Source of the DNA: Sneathiella sp.
Lineage (GTDB): Bacteria; Pseudomonadota; Alphaproteobacteria; Sneathiellales; Sneathiellaceae
Assembly: GCA_002732675.1 (NCBI GenBank)
Contig: NVRR01000186.1
Location: 1 to 6,568 of the forward strand
Direction of reading: 5' to 3'
Length of the DNA stretch: 6,568 nucleotides
A program made the position numbers and the translations under genes. Under the pieces are notes generated by a model. It searched no databases and was not told the DNA's origin. It saw only the letters and a list, made by a program, of their open reading frames with translations. Positions 1 through 5,178 of the stretch are shown here, piece after piece (positions within the stretch are counted from its first letter, which is position 1; every line of letters starts with the position of its first letter).

Positions 1-1077
1 AGCTTCCAGCGGGTTTGCCGTCAGGTTGGCGGCAAAGCCTGCCGCCATTACAACGATCATTGTCTCGCCGATGGCGCGACTGACAGCCAGGAGAACGGCG
101 CCGACAATACCCGGAAGTGCTGCCGGCAAAATAACCTGCCGAACCGTTTCCGATTTGGTCGCACCAAGGCCATATGAGCCATCCCTCAGGCTTTGCGGCA
201 CGGCCATGATAATGTCATCGCTCAACGAAGAGACAAAGGGGATAATCATCATACCCATGACAACCCCTGCGGCCAGAGCGCTTTCGGACGACACCTGAAT
301 ACCGATGGAATCTCCGACATCCCTGAAAAAGACGCCAACTGTCAATGCTGCGAAGAAGCCATAAACAACGGTCGGGATGCCCGCCAGAATTTCAAGGAGC
401 GGCTTCACCACGGCCCGAAATCTATCGGACGCATATTCCGCCATATATATAGCGCTCATTAACCCAAGTGGCACGGCCACACACATGGCAATGAGGGTAA
501 TAAGCATGGTTCCTGCGAATAACGGGATGGAGCCGAACGCCCCTGAAGACCCGACCTGATCCGCACGCATGGCTGTTTGTGGGCTCCAGGTCGTTCCCAA
601 AAAGAAATCCGAAAGCGGCACTTTTTCGAAGAACTGAATGGTCTCAAACACCAGGGAAAGAACAATACCGATCGTGGTCAAAATCGAAATCGTCGACGCC
701 AGGATAAGAATGCCATAAATCAGCATTTCAATCGTCTTGCGCACCCGTAATTCAGGATTTATCCGCGCGATCGAAACATACAGGCCGCCACCTGTCACCA
801 ACATAATCATGACGGGAAGGAGTACATTCTCAACTTGCCCGGAAATATCGTCCCCGAAATCAATGGGCGTCATCCGAAGCAGCAACCAGAGCAAACCCAG
901 AACAACCGGCGGGATCATGCCCCAGATAAAAACATAGACGCCGTACTGATGTGGACGGGAGGTAATGAATTTGGAGCTTGTGTTATTTCTAACACTCCTC
1001 AGGGCCTTTTTTGAGCCATACCAATATCCCGCTGAGCACATCATCAGAAGAATAATTGTAAGTGGAAAAAAGCTCAT
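1..1077 (-). CDS. pstC: Phosphate ABC transporter permease PstC, partial (3' end beyond window)
   Basis: This is one of the two inner-membrane permease subunits of the high-affinity PstSCAB phosphate importer. The open frame gives 359 residues and is still open at the left edge. Hydrophobic segments lie near residues 1-20, 48-68, 87-106, 116-146, 187-212, 228-252, 268-290 and 324-349. PstC hallmarks are FFLGTTWSP (159-167), GIPTVVYGFFA (233-243) and the EAA-like loop for the PstB ATPase (about 296-324, with SLRDGSYGLGATK then ILPAALPG). The first ~150 residues form an extra membrane region absent from short PstC proteins such as that of E. coli but usual in alphaproteobacteria. About 100 C-terminal residues are probably missing (inference). 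The ATG at 1077 is the first start after an in-frame TGA at 1098-1096. Its only SD-like match, GAGGGG (1097-1092), is rather far away (14 nt), so translation may be modest. It follows pstS on the same strand, separated by a hairpin. pstA and pstB are expected beyond the edge. Confidence 0.95.
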   Translation of the reverse strand, partial: MSFFPLTIILLMMCSAGYWYGSKKALRSVRNNTSSKFITSRPHQYGVYVFIWGMIPPVVLGLLWLLLRMTPIDFGDDISGQVENVLLPVMIMLVTGGGLYVSIARINPELRVRKTIEMLIYGILILASTISILTTIGIVLSLVFETIQFFEKVPLSDFFLGTTWSPQTAMRADQVGSSGAFGSIPLFAGTMLITLIAMCVAVPLGLMSAIYMAEYASDRFRAVVKPLLEILAGIPTVVYGFFAALTVGVFFRDVGDSIGIQVSSESALAAGVVMGMMIIPFVSSLSDDIIMAVPQSLRDGSYGLGATKSETVRQVILPAALPGIVGAVLLAVSRAIGETMIVVMAAGFAANLTANPLEA

Positions 1078-1121
1078 TTTATTTTCGAACGCCCCTCAGC
1101 CAGAAAAAGGAAAAAATAATC

Positions 1122-1147
1122 CGGCGGACGACCTAGATCGTCCGCCG
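1122..1147 (-). terminator. Hairpin terminator or attenuator between pstS and pstC
   Basis: A perfect 10-bp inverted repeat (CGGCGGACGA and TCGTCCGCCG) encloses a 6-nt loop and starts 11 nt after the pstS stop codon. On the minus strand the stem is followed within a few bases by a T-rich stretch (GGATTATTTTTTCC). This is the form of a Rho-independent terminator reading with pstS. Since pstC starts only about 45 nt further on with no obvious promoter of its own, partial termination that keeps pstS expression above pstCAB is the likely role (inference). It could also act as a 3' RNA-stabilising stem. Confidence 0.8.
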
Positions 1148-1158
1148 AAAAATGCTGA

Positions 1159-2190
1159 TTACATCATTTTCAATTTGACCATTGCAGCCGCATCATTGCG
1201 AACTTTTGCGCGCTCAGCTTCTGACAGGGGAATGAGACCCTTTTCCGTCAGGTAGCCAAACTCACCGAACGTGTCTTCATTGGTAAATTCCGCAACAAAT
1301 TCCTGGATACCAGGAACCACACCGACATGCGCACCCTTCACATAAAAGTAAAGTGAACGGGAGATGCCATAGTCACCGTTGGATATATTGTCGAAAGTTG
1401 GCTTAACACCGCCGATGACGCCGCCCTGAATACGGTCTGCATTCTGATCGAGGAAGCTAAAGCCGAAAATACCGATAGCGTTCGGGTTCGCAACCAGCTT
1501 CTGAACAATCAGGTTGTCGTTTTCGCCAGCTTCGATAAAGGCGCCATCTTCGCGAATTGTATGAGCAACAGCCTTAAAAGCTTTCTTGTCAGATTTGCGT
1601 AGCGCCTTCAGCATATCGAATTTCTTGGCGCCGCCTTCCATGGCAAGTTCAACAAAAGCATCGCGCGTCCCGCTGGTTGGCGGTGGGCCGAGCACTTCAA
1701 TTTTTATGTCGGGAAGAGACGAGTCGATGTCTGACCATTTCATATACGGATTATCGACCAGCTTGCCGTCAATCGGAACCTGTTTCGCCAGCGCCATAAA
1801 AATCTGTTGTTTTGTCAGATCAATGGGCTTGGTTGCTTTTGAGTTGGCAAGAACAATACCGTCAAAGCCGATTTGAACTTCGATGATATCAACAACCCCA
1901 GCAGCCGCACATTTTTCAACTTCAGACGCCTTAATACGGCGAGAAGCATTGGCGATGTCCGGGTGTTTTTCGCCAACACCGGCGCAGAAGAGTTTCAATC
2001 CTCCGCCAGAGCCAGTACTTTCGACAACCGGCGTCTTGAACTGGCCTTTCGAGCCAAATTCTTCCGCAACCACAGTTGAAAAAGGAAAAACTGTTGAAGA
2101 GCCAACAATTCTGATTTGATCGCGGGCCATAGCCTGTCCTGCAAAAGCCACTGAGGCGACAATTGCCAGACCTATTGTTTTCTTGAGCAC
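1159..2190 (-). CDS. pstS: Periplasmic phosphate-binding protein PstS
   Basis: This is the substrate-binding component of the PstSCAB importer, which captures inorganic phosphate in the periplasm and delivers it to PstC/PstA. It has 343 residues, a normal length for the family. It begins with a Sec signal peptide: KK, a hydrophobic core, then AMA, with probable cleavage near residue 22/23. Phosphate-contacting loops are recognisable as GSSTVFPF (30-37), ESTGSGGG (57-64) and TSGTRDAF (172-179). Cys69 and Cys94 flank a segment ending in NASRRIK and could form a disulfide, as expected for this PstS subtype. The C-terminal part (PGIQEF, FGYLTEKGLIPL) is also typical. Translation starts at GTG, supported by GGAG at 2201-2198 with a 7-nt spacer. 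A tandem Pho-box array lies upstream, so induction by phosphate starvation through PhoB is expected. It lies between phoR and pstC. Confidence 0.97.
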   Translation of the reverse strand: MLKKTIGLAIVASVAFAGQAMARDQIRIVGSSTVFPFSTVVAEEFGSKGQFKTPVVESTGSGGGLKLFCAGVGEKHPDIANASRRIKASEVEKCAAAGVVDIIEVQIGFDGIVLANSKATKPIDLTKQQIFMALAKQVPIDGKLVDNPYMKWSDIDSSLPDIKIEVLGPPPTSGTRDAFVELAMEGGAKKFDMLKALRKSDKKAFKAVAHTIREDGAFIEAGENDNLIVQKLVANPNAIGIFGFSFLDQNADRIQGGVIGGVKPTFDNISNGDYGISRSLYFYVKGAHVGVVPGIQEFVAEFTNEDTFGEFGYLTEKGLIPLSEAERAKVRNDAAAMVKLKMM

Positions 2191-2197
2191 GAGTATT

Positions 2198-2201
2198 CTC
2201 C
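2198..2201 (-). promoter_or_regulatory. Ribosome-binding site of pstS
   Basis: GGAG on the minus strand lies 7 nt before the GTG at 2190. It supports the GTG as the real start; the signal peptide begins directly there. Confidence 0.75.
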
Positions 2202-2238
2202 GTCATAAAATTCGGCAGCATCTTCTGCCAACGGGCGG

Positions 2239-2244
2239 ACAATG
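2239..2244 (-). promoter_or_regulatory. Candidate -10 element of the pstS promoter
   Basis: CATTGT on the minus strand starts 10 bp after the last Pho half-site. That is about the spacing expected where PhoB replaces a -35 element. It matches TATAAT at only 3 of 6 positions, as tolerated in activator-dependent promoters. The assignment rests mainly on spacing. Confidence 0.4.
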
Positions 2245-2254
2245 CCCTTGAACG

Positions 2255-2294
2255 ATGTCAGAAGTACTACAGTTTTATGACAGTAATGTTACAG
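2255..2294 (-). promoter_or_regulatory. Tandem Pho-box array (PhoB-binding sites) upstream of pstS
   Basis: Four 7-bp half-sites follow each other on the minus strand with exactly 4 AT-rich bases between them, giving an 11-bp period. In order they are CTGTAAC (2294-2288), CTGTCAT (2283-2277), CTGTAGT (2272-2266) and CTGACAT (2261-2255). Against the consensus CTGTCAT they match at 5, 7, 5 and 6 of 7 positions. Two half-sites make one Pho box that binds a PhoB dimer, so this array could hold two dimers. It lies between phoR and pstS, about 65 bp before the pstS start, as expected for PhoB activation of pstS under phosphate limitation. Confidence 0.88.
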
Positions 2295-2321
2295 CCGGTA
2301 TGCCCCGGAAATCACGCTGTT

Positions 2322-3701
2322 TTATACCCGCAATGGCAGCCGGACGGTAAAGGTTGATCCCTCACCGACAGTAGACGTGATATCTAGCTGGCCGCGATGC
2401 CGACTGACAATATGCTTGACGATGGCAAGCCCAAGACCGGTTCCACCAAGCTGCCGACTACGGTCACTATCTACACGGTAGAAGCGTTCCGTAAGCCTGG
2501 GAAGGTGGGATGCGTCGATCCCCTCCCCTTTATCCGTGACAGCAACAATGGCATCCTTGCCATTAAGGGTGACGACAACGTCAATTTCCGAATTACCGCG
2601 GCTGTATTTCAACCCGTTATCCACCAGATTGGTAAAAACCTGTGTCAGTTGATCGGCATCCGCCGTCACATGCACCGGACCATCCGGGACAACCAACCGT
2701 ATAGATTTTCCCATATCACAGGCCCGCGTTCTAATCAGCCCCGTCACATTCTGTATCACTTCCGTCAGATTAACCTGACCTGACGGTCGGCTATGCTCGT
2801 TAACCTCAATCTGCGACAAAGACAATAAATCGTCAATTAACTGCGACATGCGCGTCGACTGCGCCTCCATCATGGCCAAAAATCGCTGATGAGCTCTTAG
2901 GTCGTCCCGGGCTGGCCCCATCAATGTTTCAAGGGCACCAATCAGGATCGCCAATGGCGTTCTCAGTTCATGGCTGGCATTGGCGACAAAATCTACGCGC
3001 ATCTGTTCAAGTCGTTTTGAGGCTGTCACATCGTGCAAGGTCACGATCAGGCGCGATTCAATGTCATCTTCTTCGTCCAAATTCACGACATAAGCCGCCA
3101 CATGTCGGAGGACTGCGTCCGGAATGGCAAATTCGATCCGTTCGCTGTTACCTTCTCCTCTGAAAGAAGCCTCCACAGCCTTTAACAAACTTGGGTGGCG
3201 TATATAGGCCGTCAGATCGCCTTCCATTGTTTCGGTATTGAAAAAGACCTTGGCCGCCGCATTAGTCTGACGGATTCGCCGCTTTTTATCGAGCACAAAT
3301 ATGGGATCAGGGAGCATATCGAACAAAAGTATCGCATCATCCTGTCGTGACTGCGCCTCCTCCAGTAAATGGCGCAGAACCCGTCGATAATGCTGCATGG
3401 TCAGCAGAAGTTCGTCTACCGGCAGTAAACCGGCACGGGAGGTAAATTGCTCTTCAACTTTCAATTCCGGTGACTGGGCCGCTTTTTCCATTCTTATGGC
3501 AACGGCGTGAATTTCCCTGACTATACGATTATATAGGAAAACTGCCGGCAAAGCCGCAGCCCCAATCAGTAACCAGACGTAATTCTGGTTGAGATGGTCA
3601 TGGCTTTGTAACCAGAACGCAACAATAGCAACTGGCAAGGTCGCTGCGGCAACGAACAGGAGCATCTTCCAGAAATAGCCGTTACTATTCTTCATATCCA
3701 C
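2322..3701 (-). CDS. phoR: Phosphate-regulon sensor histidine kinase PhoR
   Basis: This inner-membrane histidine kinase controls PhoB and is held inactive by Pst/PhoU when phosphate is plentiful. It has 459 residues. Two transmembrane segments (about 12-31 and 40-57) are joined by a very short loop, as in PhoR proteins without a large periplasmic sensor. A PAS-like domain follows (about 122-228, with LPDPIFVLDKKRRIRQTNAAA). The HisKA domain has its H-box at NASHELRTPL with phospho-acceptor His244. The ATPase domain has the N-box NLVDNGLKYS (358-367), G1 DKGEGI (390-395), an F-box-like RLTERFYRVD (402-411) and G2 GGTGLGLAIV (419-428). All key residues are present. The start is GTG 3701 or ATG 3695, two codons apart. 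An in-frame TGA lies two codons before the GTG, and neither start has a strong SD. Its position before pstS-pstC supports PhoR over other PAS kinases. phoB is not adjacent on this side. Confidence 0.94.
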   Translation of the reverse strand: MDMKNSNGYFWKMLLFVAAATLPVAIVAFWLQSHDHLNQNYVWLLIGAAALPAVFLYNRIVREIHAVAIRMEKAAQSPELKVEEQFTSRAGLLPVDELLLTMQHYRRVLRHLLEEAQSRQDDAILLFDMLPDPIFVLDKKRRIRQTNAAAKVFFNTETMEGDLTAYIRHPSLLKAVEASFRGEGNSERIEFAIPDAVLRHVAAYVVNLDEEDDIESRLIVTLHDVTASKRLEQMRVDFVANASHELRTPLAILIGALETLMGPARDDLRAHQRFLAMMEAQSTRMSQLIDDLLSLSQIEVNEHSRPSGQVNLTEVIQNVTGLIRTRACDMGKSIRLVVPDGPVHVTADADQLTQVFTNLVDNGLKYSRGNSEIDVVVTLNGKDAIVAVTDKGEGIDASHLPRLTERFYRVDSDRSRQLGGTGLGLAIVKHIVSRHRGQLDITSTVGEGSTFTVRLPLRV

Positions 3702-3752
3702 ACATCACATATCAATTTGTTGGTAGCAGGTCCGCGAAAATGGCGCCAATAG

Positions 3753-3781
3753 GTGACATTTTTTTTACATTTTCGTGACAA
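3753..3781 (-). promoter_or_regulatory. Degenerate Pho-box series upstream of phoR
   Basis: Three 7-bp units at an exact 11-bp period read on the minus strand as TTGTCAC (3781-3775), ATGTAAA (3770-3764) and ATGTCAC (3759-3753), with spacers GAAA and AAAA. They match CTGTCAT at 5, 4 and 5 of 7 positions, and the spacing equals that of the array before pstS. A CATTTT hexamer (3742-3737) follows 10 bp later, just as CATTGT does at pstS. The series overlaps the last codons and stop codon of the sirtuin gene. PhoB control of phoR would fit common Pho autoregulation, but A-rich sequence can imitate this pattern, so the call is tentative. Confidence 0.5.
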
Positions 3782-4514
3782 AATCAAGTGTCTCACCTAT
3801 TTCCCGCCGAAGGACAAGATCGGCATATTCATCAAGCGGCGTCGGCTCCCGGTTGAGAATAATCAATTTCGCGCCGCTCCGTTTTGCCAGCAGTGGTATT
3901 TCTGCCGCCGGATAGACAACCAGGGAAGAACCAATGGCGAGAAACAGATCGGCTGATTGCGCCAATGCCTCGGCCCGTCGCATCTCGGCAACCGGCATTG
4001 CCTGACCAAAAGAAATGGTCGCTGTCTTGACTATTCCCCCGCAAGTCCCGCAAACCGGCAAGGCCTCGTCCTGTTCAAAAATTTTCCGCACGTCATCCAG
4101 GCTCATCCTTTCGTGACAGCTGAGACATTTGGCATATGTCGTATTGCCGTGTAGCTCGATCACATCTTCATCTCTGACACCGGATTGCTGATGCAGGCCG
4201 TCAATATTCTGCGTGATAACCGCGCGTACTCGGCCGTTGTTGTAAAGGGACGAAATCGCCAGATGCCCTTTATTTGGATCAGCGCCTGACAAGACGCTGT
4301 CCATGGCAAATTTTCGGCGCCAGCTTTCCCTCCGGGCTTCTTCGGATTGCATAAAATCTGAAAAATCGATGGGTTTGTTTTTCTCCCATAACCCGCCGGG
4401 ACTGCGAAAATCAGGAATACCTGATTCCGTACTGATACCAGCGCCCGTAAAAACAACCAGATTCCGGCTCGCCTTCAGTAATTGGGCAAACTCGCTTATT
4501 TCCATATCCATCAT
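3765..4514 (-). CDS. Sirtuin, NAD-dependent protein deacylase (Sir2/CobB family)
   Basis: This cytoplasmic enzyme removes acyl groups from protein lysines using NAD, yielding nicotinamide and O-acyl-ADP-ribose. It has 249 residues, the usual size of a bacterial single-domain sirtuin. NAD-binding and catalytic motifs are complete: GAGIST (24-29), GIPDFRSPGG (32-41), TQNIDGLH (101-108), catalytic His122 in ELHG, GSSLVVYPA (195-203) and NREPT (221-225). Four zinc cysteines are present in CLSC (130, 133) and CGTC (155, 158). The segment after the zinc site reads KTATISFGQ instead of the commoner RPDVVxFGE. The Tyr-x-x-Arg pair of desuccinylase-type sirtuins is not evident, so a deacetylase is favoured (inference). 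Possible starts are ATG at 4514, 4511 or 4505, none with a clear SD. It lies 63 bp upstream of phoR on the same strand and may be cotranscribed with it. It is divergent from the 133-aa gene. Confidence 0.95.
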   Translation of the reverse strand: MMDMEISEFAQLLKASRNLVVFTGAGISTESGIPDFRSPGGLWEKNKPIDFSDFMQSEEARRESWRRKFAMDSVLSGADPNKGHLAISSLYNNGRVRAVITQNIDGLHQQSGVRDEDVIELHGNTTYAKCLSCHERMSLDDVRKIFEQDEALPVCGTCGGIVKTATISFGQAMPVAEMRRAEALAQSADLFLAIGSSLVVYPAAEIPLLAKRSGAKLIILNREPTPLDEYADLVLRREIGETLDFVTKM

Positions 4515-4656
4515 CTGATGATACGCGAAACGGACGCGCCGCGCCTAGTAAAATGTCCACTGCCCCGCCTGCACCATGTTCACAAATTTCGCGCGTGAAC
4601 GTTATGTATACAAATCGATTTAATCCGCCAATCGGGGCACCATCGGAGATCGAAAC
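4515..4656. promoter_or_regulatory. Divergent intergenic region with candidate operator
   Basis: This 142-bp stretch separates the divergent sirtuin gene and the 133-aa gene, so it should hold both promoters. The inverted repeat GTTCAC (4578-4583) with GTGAAC (4595-4600), 11 bp apart, is a candidate regulator site. For the plus-strand gene, TTCACA (4579-4584) is a fair -35, but the following TATGTA (4603-4608) or TATACA (4607-4612) is only a loose -10 at uneven spacing. For the sirtuin gene, TTTACT (4552-4547, minus strand) is a weak -10 without a good -35. No promoter is assigned with confidence. Confidence 0.35.
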
Positions 4657-5058
4657 ATGAGCCGGGAGAACATGAATAATATCGTCGCAAAAGAACTGTC
4701 AGACGCGCTTGCAAAATGTAATGAGCAGGGCATCGATGCGAGCACCGTCAGAACTGGCCTTCTGACCATTACAATCGCAAATTTCGTCAACGGTATCGGG
4801 CTTGAAAATACAGCAGCCCTGTTTGCAGCCTTGCCTAACCAGATACAGTCCGGGCTTTTCCATAAATATGCAAATGGCGCCCAGACACCTCCGCCCGCGC
4901 CGGTGCCAGCGCCGATGATGATGTCCCCGACGCCGGCTACGCACGCCATGCCAGCGCAGCCGATGTTTCCAACCGCCGTCTCACGATATAGTCCCGAGGC
5001 ATCCCCGTTCTCCGCGTCCCCAGCAGAAGAAAAGCCGGTTAAAAGACGCCGCATATAG
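4657..5058 (+). CDS. Uncharacterised 133-aa protein with Pro/Ala-rich tail
   Basis: The function is not recognised. The N-terminal ~70 residues look like a small folded, mainly helical unit without signal peptide or membrane segment; its most distinctive stretch is FVNGIGLENTAALFAALP (43-60). From about residue 76 the chain becomes Pro/Ala/Met/Ser-rich and probably disordered, ending in the basic KPVKRRRI. Such a layout suits a cytoplasmic adaptor or nucleic-acid-associated protein, but that is only inference. The ATG at 4657 has GGAG (4645-4648) with an 8-nt spacer. A second ATG at 4672 with GGGAGA close upstream is an alternative. The gene is divergent from the sirtuin gene and lies 120 bp before the TPR lipoprotein gene on the same strand. 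An antisense frame covers nearly the same bases, but it lacks comparable start signals and has an implausible composition. Confidence 0.8.
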   Translation: MSRENMNNIVAKELSDALAKCNEQGIDASTVRTGLLTITIANFVNGIGLENTAALFAALPNQIQSGLFHKYANGAQTPPPAPVPAPMMMSPTPATHAMPAQPMFPTAVSRYSPEASPFSASPAEEKPVKRRRI

Positions 5059-5091
5059 AAAAAAGCGCCACTGGGTCAAATTTTAGGATAA

Positions 5092-5119
5092 TTGCCGACG
5101 GTCATTAACCGTTTATAAG
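5092..5119 (+). promoter_or_regulatory. Candidate sigma-70 promoter of the TPR lipoprotein gene
   Basis: TTGCCG (5092-5097) and TATAAG (5114-5119) are 16 bp apart and match the -35 and -10 consensus at 4 and 5 of 6 positions. Transcription would start near 5126, about 53 nt before the GTG start. The spacer holds a small inverted repeat, ACGGT (5098-5102) with ACCGT (5108-5112), which could be an operator or a weak end signal for the upstream gene. Confidence 0.45.
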
Positions 5120-5125
5120 GAAGAT

Positions 5126-5170
5126 GCCTCTAATTTAAGACATAGATTCGTCTTATTTTAAAAGAGAGGC
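5126..5170 (+). promoter_or_regulatory. Possible leader hairpin covering the ribosome-binding site
   Basis: Two nested inverted repeats lie in the leader. The inner arms are TAAGAC (5136-5141) and GTCTTA (5150-5155), with an 8-nt loop. The outer arms are GCCTCT (5126-5131) and AGAGGC (5165-5170). The outer right arm contains the Shine-Dalgarno sequence AGAGG, so pairing would mask it. The inner stem followed by TTTT might instead act as a weak terminator. Both stems are short, and the structure is predicted by eye only. Confidence 0.35.
5164..5169 (+). promoter_or_regulatory. Ribosome-binding site of the TPR lipoprotein gene
   Basis: GAGAGG ends 9 nt before the GTG at 5179. It decides in favour of this GTG, which also places a complete lipoprotein signal peptide at the N terminus. 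An in-frame TAG at 5143-5145 rules out a much longer start. Confidence 0.65.
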
Positions 5171-5178
5171 CTTTAGCT

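Noticed and set aside
1586..2119. Plus-strand open frames opposite pstS
   Set aside because: They are antisense shadows of a strongly conserved PstS sequence.
2295..2321. Possible terminator after phoR
   Set aside because: Only a 4-bp CCGG/CCGG pairing is present, with no T-run on the minus strand. phoR may read through into pstS.
2397..2783. A 128-codon plus-strand open frame inside phoR
   Set aside because: It lies wholly antisense to the conserved ATPase domain of PhoR and resembles no known family.
3741..3748. Palindrome TGGCGCCA between the sirtuin gene and phoR
   Set aside because: Eight-base palindromes of this kind occur often by chance, and nothing around it supports a specific site.
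4620..5054. A 144-codon minus-strand open frame covering the 133-aa gene
   Set aside because: Its predicted protein has irregular composition rich in Gly, Ala, Cys and Trp, its end runs into the plus-strand leader, and it has no convincing SD. The plus-strand frame has a good SD and a sensible domain layout.
5098..5112. ACGGT/ACCGT hairpin as a terminator of the 133-aa gene
   Set aside because: The stem is only 5 bp and is followed by TTTATAAGG, not a T-run. That stretch reads better as a -10 element.
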